A stretch of 64,000 nt of DNA from Symsagittifera roscoffensis (taxonomy: Eukaryota; Xenacoelomorpha; Acoela; Convolutidae): contig NC_087065.1 of NCBI RefSeq assembly GCF_963678635.1, positions 39,095,599 to 39,159,598 on the forward strand. The letters are read 5' to 3'. The notes below the pieces were generated by a model. It did no database searches. It was not told the DNA's origin and saw nothing but the letters and a program-made list of their open reading frames with translations. Positions 55,526 to 64,000 of the stretch are shown here, piece after piece. The stretch's first letter is position 1. Every line of letters starts with the position of its first letter. The position numbers were made by a program, and so were the translations under genes.

Positions 55526-55529
55526 TCTG

Positions 55530-57900
55530 CATTACATCACATTACTCTGCTGTCTAAAATATGTCGTGGACTAAAGTTGCATAGGAAGACTGAATTGGAA
55601 CTTTTGAGTGAGGTTATTAGTGTTTGTTTTATTTGTTTAAGACTTTTAAATGTTGTTTCGTTCTTTGATTAGTTTTGTTCCGAAGTATTTGAAAATAGAT
55701 TGCAAGTTTTGATATGATTGCTGTGATCAAGAATTTCAAATTTATGTCCGAGTTTTGTCAAAAAGCATCGAAAGCCGAAGCATATTAATCTACAGGGTTT
55801 TTTATAAAGTGCAAACAGATATCATTTGGATCTCCCATACTATTTTGTCCCTAGTACCTAGTAATGAATACCCTTACGTATTAAAAATTAAATCAAATTT
55901 AAAGATATCCTTTCATTGGGTGCCGGACATCAAGCCGACGGGACTTCAAGCCGAATCGTAAAATAAGGGACTTCAATTCGAATAGTTCCTTATAAAGTCG
56001 TGAAATTTGATTAATTTGAAAACTTTTTGAAGAATTTTTGAATTTCATGATATTTCTTCACTAATTATTGGCGTTTTCATAAAAATTAAGCCTCCAAATG
56101 ATGTTTCTGAAAGTTGAAAAGTAAAACATGGTTGAAGGCCTTTTTCATGGCAACTGGCTAGAAAAGATCACTTAAATTAACTAGATTTTTCCGATGTAGT
56201 ATCGTATAAAACTTTAATCTTATAATGTATAATCGTTTAAAAGTCATGTGCTTAAAATGCACAACTTTGAGACGTAAAACAAAAAGCTTTTTTTTTTTGC
56301 TAAAACTTCCCGCCTGGCTGGCCATTTTTGAAAAATAACTTTTTCAAGCAATTTTCAAAATCGTTGACCGTAAAAATGTGCGTATCAGATCCAGCACCTA
56401 AAAGTTTTAGTGTTTTGCTCCGAGTCATTTTTAGAAAAAATAGGATTCATACGAAACAAATTGAGTTCAAGTCTGAACCAAGATAAAGAGCTTCTAACTA
56501 GATTCGAGAGTAATTTTTGAAACCCTAGTCGCAAATCGCGGCTGTCATGATACCATATTTGACCTCTACAAATTTTATGTGAAAATCCGTCTAAAAATAC
56601 ACCCTAGGCCATAGGCTCTCATTGTTTGATGAAGTGTTACGATTTTGTTTCCATTATAACTTTTTAAACCGCATTAATTTAATCTATGAAGGTTAATTTG
56701 ATTGAGCTGAATATAGGCCATCTACGATCATAGTTCGGACAACGGCATCATTAAAATTAAGTTTAAGTTAATGTTACTAACTCTTGTACTTCTTTTTGCC
56801 TGTAAAATAGTTCAACAAATTCACTGACTGACTGGAAGTACCTTGCTTTATAGTGATGTTGCTTTTAGGATAATTTAACAGCAATGCTCTACGGTGATGG
56901 GTTCTAATACTGGTGGAGGCTCATTTTCATGTTACATTGATATTTTTCTCACTAGTTATCGGTTTTTTGTTAGTTATCAATAAGAGGTCAAAAAATTTTT
57001 TTTGCATAAGTGAGTTAGAGTGAGCTGCTATCGGTGTAGCCTCCAAACGATTGTAAGCTGTCATTTTTAAGTGATAATGACGAAAGTTTTCACCACTTAT
57101 TTAAGTCACGTTGATTTTTTTCGCGCTCAAATTTGATTTTTTGCGATGAAGGCAAATCGAGCGCTTATGAGTAACAGAAGATCGAATTATGGTTAAAATG
57201 GTATTTAATTATCAGAAATATCAGCGAAAAAATCGATACCATTCAATCCAATTGTTTCTCATTGGTTTTGATTTATAAAAAAAAATCAGTTTTTATTTCG
57301 ACAAAAGCGTGAAGTTCAAGGAGCATTGACATGTATTTTTCAATCCGAAATTCGAAACTTTGAAAACGTGGTAAAAATCTTTTTTTTTTGGTTTTCTTGA
57401 ATTCATTGATAATTTTCTATCCTTCTGTTGGCTGTTATGTGTACTACGATTAGAGATGACGTAATGTGCTAAAGTTTGATCCGACAATTTGAACCATGAT
57501 TTTTGCCATAAGTGGTGTTTTTAAATTCCTTATTTTATCCAATAGTCTTTATTCACTCCTCAAAAAACACATCTTCAACCAGGATAGTCGGGTGCTGAGC
57601 AAGTAGCACAAAAAGACCCGACCACAACAGAATAAACATATATTTTTTTGCATAAATTTTTTTGGTTCTAGCGGAAGCTGATCTAAACGAAAGCCTATAA
57701 AATAAATATTTTCGATAATAAGAGCAGAATAGGCATATCTGAAAACAATTTGTGTTTAATTAAATAATTCAAAAGCAAAAATGGTATAAGTAAATTTTTT
57801 TTCAATGTTTTTGCAGAATGTTTTTTTCAAAAAGATTTTTTTCCGTTTTCAATAAAGCGCTAGAGGTTTCACAATTAAATTTTCCTGGGGTAAGTTTATA
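55530..57900. other. AT-rich stretch without a recognised gene
   Basis: The frame 55,755-55,961 and others are short and unremarkable. A small direct repeat gacatcaagccgacgggac / gggacttcaagccgaat occurs near 55,925-55,980. Confidence 0.45.
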
Positions 57901-57907
57901 CGTCTGG

Positions 57908-58150
57908 TTTGCGTACTAGCCTGCTCGCTCGTTTTATTAGCTTAACTTTAGACCGGAAATTTCAAAACCGTTTTCCTCAGCGAATTTGCGTACTAAAAGC
58001 CTGTTCGCTCGCTTTATTAGCTCAAAGTTAGACCAGAAATTTCAAACCAGTTTTCCTAAACCCGTTGATTTGCGTTTTATAAGGTTGCTCGCTTGATTTA
58101 TTAGCTCAAAGTTAGTCCAGAAATTGTAAATCCGTTTTCCTCGACCTGCA
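57908..58150. repeat. Three tandem units of about 80 bp
   Basis: Units start at tttgcgt (about 57,908, 57,984 and 58,069). Each runs through gctcgctYgYtttattagct, ttagaccRgaaatt and ccgttttcct. Divergence between units is moderate. Confidence 0.85.
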
Positions 58151-58179
58151 GAGATTTTTTGATTGGGTACATTATTTAT

Positions 58180-58595
58180 GGTACAGTCACGAAACATAGA
58201 AGTTCAAACTTTTGATTTTCAAGCGATGAAATGCACGGCAATTTTTTCGGGTTTCTGCCGATTTCTCAAAAACTATTATAGATTCACGGTTGAACTTTTG
58301 ACGTGGGTTATATGAAATTGTTCATCAGGTTATAGCTGGATAAAAAAACTAAAAGTTTGTTTTGAAAGTGTCGGTTGGCCGTTTAAGTAGAGGGCGTCAA
58401 AGAGGTGTTCCTAGTGCCAAAAAATCTCCGTAAACAGCTGTTGAATAACGAGCTTCATCTACCCCATGGCAAAGTATCAACCGTGAATCTAGTAGTTGTA
58501 GAGCAAATAGCAGAAACGAGAAAAAGATATACATTTTTTCATTGCTTGAAAATTAAAAGTATTAACTTCTATGTCACGTGACTGAGCCTGATTTT
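58180..58595. repeat. Large imperfect inverted repeat (foldback)
   Basis: Arms of about 120 bp: 58,184-58,300 and the reverse complement of 58,470-58,595. Matched blocks are cagtcacgaaacatagaagt / cagtcacgtgacatagaagt, ttttgattttcaagcgatga / ttttaattttcaagcaatga and agattcacggttgaactttt / agattcacggttgatacttt. The spacer is about 170 bp. No TSD was identified. Confidence 0.75.
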
Positions 58596-58910
58596 GCGTA
58601 GAAAACAAAAAAGTAGAAGAAAACTCAAAAACGTCTGAATACAAAGGCTTCCCAACTTTCAATAGTCGGAACACTGAAGTTCGTAAAGTAGTTGGGTTTG
58701 CTTCAAATCAATTTTTTTTTTCGGGAATTAGGGTTTTCCCCCATTGTTGTGACCACGTCACTGAAAACGGCAAAAAGGAACTGTGGCGTAAGATCAATAT
58801 TTTGTCCAATTTTATGTTTCTCAAAAATTGCGGTTTACTATAAAAACTCCATTGATTGCAATCCGAATTCCACTAGCATCAAAAGTCGTTTCAGTGTGGA
58901 GAAAAACGTT

Positions 58911-58975
58911 TTTCAGACTACCGTAAACATTTTCAGACTACCGTAAACGTTTTCAGACTACCGTAAACGGTAGTC
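58911..58975. repeat. 20-bp tandem repeat ending in a perfect palindrome
   Basis: TTTCAGACTACCGTAAACGT (or CAT) occurs three times with an exact 20-bp period. The last copy runs into GACTACCGTAAACGGTAGTC, a perfect 20-bp palindrome (58,956-58,975). Confidence 0.9.
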
Positions 58976-60580
58976 CATCTATAGTTTTTTTTAATATACG
59001 ATCTATAGTTTTTTTTTAATATTTAACTTTTTTCGCTAGTTACTAACCACTTCAATGGCCTTTTTATCTGAAAAAAGAACAACGGATGAAGACTATTTTT
59101 TTGAATTTAAAGCTTATGAATTGATTCATTTCAAGTTTTGGCGTCGGAAAATTAAGTGCTACTTGGATCTCAACCGGCTAAATTTAACTGATTGTCGGAA
59201 ATCCGCTTTTAGTAAGCAACGCCCTGTATTATGTAAATGTTGGGGTCGCCCAGAGTACATGTTCATTTCTCTCAGGAAATTACCCGCCAAAAATCTCGAT
59301 CTCTTCAAACTAAGGGAGAGATGGATCTAATTTGACTCTACCGAAATTTTTATACCACAAAATTTATACCTATCATAATAAAAAGTGTATGCTTTTCTAA
59401 GCTCAAAAACTGAAAACATGCTTTTGCAAAGACAGAATATAATTTCTGCGATAAAATAGGAAAAATTCATACCATTTTTTTTTCAAGACAATTTAATGCT
59501 TGATTTTATTATAGTTTTAATCAAAATTAACCCAAATTTGATGGATCCTTCTTAATTTTGAACCATGGCTCAAATAAAACAGTTTTCTTGTCCAGAAATG
59601 TTATGTAAAAATTCTTAGAAGGAGCAGAATTTATTGAAACTTTATCAAAACCTAATCGAAATAAATAATATATTTTACATATTTATCCTTTTTTTCTTTT
59701 TCTGATTGTTATAACTTGCTATTTTGCAGCAGGGGAGCTTCTGCCATGAAACATCTTTACTTCTTTTCACTATGAATGCCCATTATTGATATTAATAGAT
59801 GAGTTAAATTTTAGAATTGCGTTCATCAGCTTAGTGTATCTTAGGCAATCTTACCCACATTTTTGTTGTTTTTGGGAATTCCTCAAATCCACATGGTTTC
59901 TCTGACAAAGCAATTTATTTTGATCTTCGGCCCTGGCGTAAAGCTAGAAAGCAATTTCTCGGTTAGCATTATAATAAAATTTTGAGAAAAAATTAAAATA
60001 TTGTATTATACAATTATGTTTTCTACCTTGTGTCAGTCATTCTCCCAGGAAAAACTGGCGTTTTTAGGTCTAAATTTCGAATTTAAACTAAATTTAAACA
60101 ATAAGTCATCAGTAAACTTTTCTCTTTTGGTGCGTGTGTGTCTCTGAAACTTTAAACATGTCAAAATTTGAAATCCGCAACTCGTGAATACAGCAAATTA
60201 TTGCCGATTCCGCATTTGCTATCGTAATCCGCATTTGAAAAAAAAAACAGTTGTAATGCGCAAACTGGGGATTTCGCTTACAAAATGCGGATTCCACATA
60301 CAAAAAGCAGTTTCTGCGACTACACGTCTAACTTTTTTATGGATATCGTTCAGTTTAATTTAGATTCCGCCAAATTTTCTGCTTGAGCAAGCGGTTTGGA
60401 GATTTTCTATGTTGTAGCCATTTGTCTCTAGATTTCACAGCAACAAAAAAAAATCAAAGAAAGTTAGCACTGTTCCGGATTCCACGACAAAGCTTTGTCC
60501 AGTTTTATTGAGGACTCCGTTTACAAATCGAAACAAGACAGCTCGTATCCGGGCGAAACCCTGAATGTTCCGACTGCCTT
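58976..60580. other. AT-rich stretch without a recognised gene
   Basis: The 91-codon plus-strand frame at 59,055-59,330 is charged and unrecognised. Around 60,170-60,310 a few repeats of atccgcattt / tgcggatt occur. Nothing else was supported. Confidence 0.4.
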
Positions 60581-60582
60581 TT

Positions 60583-61060
60583 AAGGTCTATGGAGCAGTA
60601 ATAACATGAAAAAAGTTAATATAAAAAAAATAAATTGATTTTTTTTTTTTTAAATTTGAGACTTTGTAAAAATCATCCCCCAACATGCCATACAAAGTAC
60701 AGAGTGATAGATTTTGCTGCTAGTAACAATTCAATTATGGCAAATCAGCTTCTTTCAACCAATTTGAATTAATTTCTAAAATGGATAAAATCTCCGCTTA
60801 CGCGTTAATAACGCGAAATATATCGCGCGTTAATTGTCCCAAATTGGCCAAAATTGCATTCTTTAAACCCCCATAACTTTACAAAAAATGATCACAGGTG
60901 AAAAATCTTTTCAAATTTAAGCTCAAGACATTAATACCTTTTGAATGATATTTAAACAAATTCCGTCAAAAATGGCTAGTTAAAAAGTCGAAATTTGTCT
61001 GAAAAAAAAACCACCCCGAGCTCAACTATTCCGCTACTTTCGTTACGAAAGTCGGAAAAA
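60583..61060 (+). repeat. Dispersed repeat S1, copy 3
   Basis: Matches 105-590 (tctatggagcagtaataaca; catcccccaacatgcca; aattatggcaaatcagcttc; cttacgcgttaataacgcg) and ends with the same ctttcgttacgaaag palindrome. It lacks the first roughly 100 bp of copy 1. Confidence 0.8.
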
Positions 61061-62527
61061 AAACACAGATTGGCTTTGTGATGTCAGACTTAAATTAGAC
61101 GGGAATCGAATGCAAGTTAGGTGCAGAAAATATGCTTCAAGAGTATTCATATGACAAGTTGCTCTTCTTTTGCAACCATTTTTGTTAAGCAAAAAATAAT
61201 TTGCTCAATTTGGCATGATACGGTTTCAATGTCGCCCAGTATAAACTTTCACAATACAGTGCTGATTTCAATTAACCGGACAACGCGAACCTCATTCGGA
61301 ACTACAAAATCATTTTTCTCAAATTGGGTTAAGATTAGACAAAAATGAAAAAAAAAATTAACTCAAAATTTCGGCAGAATTAATGATGCATTTTTTGTTC
61401 AAAACTCTCACCCAAATTTTTTCCAAAAATTGGTCATTTTGGTTTTTTAAAACAATTTAAAATTTCGCTGACACTGCTTAGTTAATTGACGAGGTTGAGG
61501 TATCAAAATAAGTCTCTTACAAGGTCCAACAAAGTTCCAGAAGGGTACAACTACCAAAAACCTGAATAAGAGAATTTATTTTTGTTGATAGCCAAAAAAT
61601 TTATTCTTGCTAAGTAAAAATCAAAAGGTTTTCTTTAAAAACAAATTTAAGCAATATTTTGGAAGTTTTTTTTTGTTGGGCTGTATAAGAGGCTTTTGGG
61701 GTTAAATTTTTGTTGACGTTGACCATAAATTTTGGTTGAACATATTAATTCTGGTGAAATTTTATGCAGTTTTTGTTTTCCGGAACTCTGTTTGTCCGGA
61801 TAATTTAAATCAGCGCAGTAAACGCGCATTTAAAGTTGCTTTGTGTTTCTGATTTAGTGGCGTCTGATGGGGGCAGTTTGGTTAGGAATTTGGAGATCCC
61901 GATTAGAATTCAGTATTTGCCAGATGTTTTTCGTTTCAAGGCGATTGTTTTCAAGGCTCTTATTATTCTATGTTTTATCTTTTCAACGTTTTCTCGATAT
62001 ATTCGAATTTATCTCAGCGTTTTTCAATCCTTGATCATTGATTTTCGTTGTGGAACATCTGTGACGATAACCTGTGTATAGCCAGTTTAACTCAAAACTG
62101 TTATCAAACCATGCCTCGAGCCTTTCGCTGAAGGGGCGACGAGCTGTAAATCCAAACCAGGCATGGCGCACTTGGACAAAAAATCAGCAAAAATGTTTGC
62201 GATTATAAATCTACAGTTAAATTATTACAAAATCGGCAATTTTATACGATTATTCAAGCGTTCGGCTTTTTTTCTACCCATCTGTTATTTTTTTCAACTA
62301 TTTTTTTGTTGATCTTGTCTGATTGTTATGAAATTACATAATTCCAAACATATTTGGACTTTATGCACTAGCTTGTCAAACCATTGGTTCGAACATAAAT
62401 CGATATTTGTAAAAGGCGGATAGAAAATGAAAAGGAGCCAATCGTTGACATTAAAAAAAAAACTAGTTTTTCTATCGTAGTCTTTTGCAGTCTTGGAAGT
62501 TTTGGTCAATTGAGTTCGAGACTCAAG
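61061..62527. other. No recognised gene; 3' flank of the kinase gene
   Basis: The 81-codon plus-strand frame 61,836-62,081 and minus-strand frame 61,983-62,171 are unrecognised. The right end is the 3' UTR of the minus-strand kinase. Confidence 0.4.
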
Positions 62528-63744
62528 TCAAATCAGATGCATTGTGGAGATGTGACTGACAAGATCTTTGGTGTCCAGTCTTCCAGAGGGGTCGTCTTTG
62601 AGGCAGAGAAGGCACAGACGTCTCAGTTTGGGGTTGAGAGAGGGGGGCAGTGCAAAACGCACCTCGCGGGGCACAATTACCTCATGTCCTTGGGGACCTT
62701 GCACTGGCTCAACTGAAACAGGATTCACGTTTTTGATTCTATTCACAACAGCAATTTAGGCAGTTTTAAATTTTCATATTCCCCAAGATTTTCGTAATAT
62801 AGAACGGGAAGAGCACAGTAGTTCGTGTTTTACGGGTCGAAAAAATGCAAATCATTTGTAACAGAAAAAATGCATTTTTCCGGACTGTTCAAGTAACAAG
62901 CATAATTACTTCCGGAGTGGTGATTAAAATATTATAAATGTATTGAATTGAACTAACTGGGGTTTTGTAGTGTAGAAAGCTCGAATAATGTCGCACCGAA
63001 CGAAAAAACGTCACTAGTTGTAGAAATCATTCCCACTTCTCCTTTGATGACCTCTGGAGACGAGTGTGGTGGGCTGAATGGGAAACTTGTCGCGTTCTTT
63101 ATGCGCTGACAGCAACCAAAATCTCCCAGTTTGAAAATCACCCGGTCGGCCGAAAAATCTCCGGGACTCGTGTTTACTTCTGGTGACTTAGGACCCCGAG
63201 TTGCAAGCAAAATATTTGCAGGTTTTATGTCCAGGTGCAATTTTTGTAGCTCATCGTGGATATAAAAAATAGCTTGTGATATGTTCTGGCAGAATGTGTC
63301 GATGAACTGCATGTCCGTTGGTTTCCCAGTGTTTTTCGATCGAGATGATTTGATTAACGAGTTCAAGCTGCCGAGGTCGCAAAATTCAGTCAACAGATAT
63401 TGTCTGTTGCGGCCAAGGATGTTTGAAGTTCCATGGGCGAAGTACTTGATTATATTAGGATGTTTAGTAGCTTTCAGTGTTGTGGCTTCATTCCGGAAAG
63501 CTCTGGTGTCTTTTGGCGCAGCTTTCGCACTGGTGTGGAATATCTTGACGGCGTATATTTTTTTCGTTTCTCGGTCGTTGGCAATAAAAACCGAACCAAA
63601 AGCACCCGAGGAAATTTTATCGGTCATTTGAAAATTTAAATCTAAAAGTTTAGTTGAGTTTTTCGCTTTTATCTGAATGAGCAGGTCAAGGCCACTTTCA
63701 TGTGACTCCGAACTTGAAGATTGACCCATAGCAGTTTTAAGCAA
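62528..63744 (-). CDS. Ser/Thr protein kinase, Mos/Wee-like, two exons
   Basis: Exon 1 (63,744-62,958) and exon 2 (62,712-62,528) join in frame across a 245-nt intron with donor gttagt and acceptor cctgtttcag, giving about 323 residues. Catalytic landmarks, numbered from the first Met: Gly loop ISSGAFGSV (44-52), YAVKIF lysine (67), NEATTL glutamate (86), HLDIKPANILL (170-180), GDFGC (207-211), SSPEV in place of APE, SDVFSFG (244-250), and, in exon 2, LCLKDDPSGRL with the conserved Arg of subdomain XI. The catalytic loop reads HLD rather than HRD and DFG is followed by Cys; HLDxKPAN with DFGC is characteristic of Mos, and HLDxKPAN also occurs in Wee1/Myt1. Mos drives MAPK activation in oocytes, but that role is inference. 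The second Met (63,729) begins MGQSSSSE, a good N-myristoylation signal, so it may be the true start and the protein membrane-targeted. Confidence 0.85.
62713..62957 (-). other. Kinase intron (245 nt)
   Basis: Phase 1. GT at 62,957-62,956 and AG at 62,714-62,713 on the minus strand. Removing it connects LSTLQNP to EPVQGPQGHEVIVP through a shared Ile codon; without splicing a stop follows one codon after the donor. Confidence 0.8.
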
Positions 63745-64000
63745 CCATACGATCAGAAAAAAAAAGAAGCCAGATAATTTGATATTCGTTTTTTGTTTTG
63801 TCTAGCAATCTGAACTAGTAGTTCAATTGAGCGAGAACATTCAAAATTGTCTTTGTTATAAATTTAGATGAATTAGATGTAATCGTGTACACTGGCTTAA
63901 CGCATTTGCTACCGCCAGGTTTCTGCTCAAATGCGTCAGAGTAAAATTGCCTGGTGTTTATACGCAAAATTTATTGAAACTGACGCCAAGCATTGTTCGT
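63745..64000. other. Upstream region of the kinase gene
   Basis: AT-rich. A 9-bp inverted repeat ACGCATTTG...CAAATGCGT lies at about 63,900-63,937. No promoter element could be fixed. Confidence 0.4.

Noticed and set aside
1-64000. tRNA, rRNA or snRNA genes
   Set aside because: No cloverleaf with A and B boxes, rRNA core, or Sm-site-bearing snRNA was recognised by eye; a tRNAscan/Infernal run would be decisive.

Overview
This window looks like nuclear DNA of an AT-rich invertebrate animal. The evidence is a metazoan tropomodulin, a histone H2A.Z, a seven-helix receptor and an animal-type Ser/Thr kinase, set among degenerate Penelope-like and non-LTR retroelements, MITEs and satellites. Tropomodulin, H2A.Z and the receptor have uninterrupted reading frames. 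A decayed GTPase-like gene has an inferred 47-nt intron, and the kinase has one 245-nt intron. Few and short introns would suit a larvacean-type tunicate, but that is a guess from architecture, not an identification.

Layout. 1-0.6 kb: first of three copies of a dispersed non-coding repeat (others at 31.9 kb inverted and 60.6 kb). 1.3-14.6 kb: a tandem array with a unit of about 1,065 bp, in two blocks, each unit carrying a decayed fragment of a Penelope-like reverse transcriptase (RT) on the minus strand. Between the blocks lie a broken small-GTPase-like gene, a MITE with a clear target-site duplication, and a nearly full-length but decayed minus-strand Penelope-like element (PLE) with a GIY-YIG endonuclease and direct terminal repeats. 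14.6-20 kb: no recognisable gene, then two MITEs. 20.5-27.3 kb: two successive tandem segmental duplications (about 1.07 kb and 2.0-2.3 kb) associated with a 22-bp satellite. The second copied the 3' end of a GPCR gene whose intact copy lies at 26,979-28,238 (-). 28.3-38.9 kb: AT-rich, mostly featureless, with a short non-LTR RT relic near 37 kb. 39-48 kb: tandem, fragmentary plus-strand PLEs of the same family as the minus-strand one. 48.6-50.6 kb: a degenerate APE-type non-LTR retrotransposon. 52.1-53.7 kb: tropomodulin with an unusual acidic C-terminal extension. 55.1-55.5 kb: H2A.Z. 57.9-59 kb: tandem and foldback repeats. 62.5-63.7 kb: a two-exon Mos/Wee-like kinase on the minus strand.

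The likely functional genes (receptor, tropomodulin, H2A.Z, kinase) are independent of one another; nothing suggests an operon or shared pathway. The most informative material is the PLE family. At least three relics share an upstream ORF with a conserved HD...SHRT.N..C motif, the RT core and a GIY-YIG domain. At least two preserve remnants of a Cys/His finger-like segment between the RT motif resembling GASLAVILANLWL and the YxDD box.
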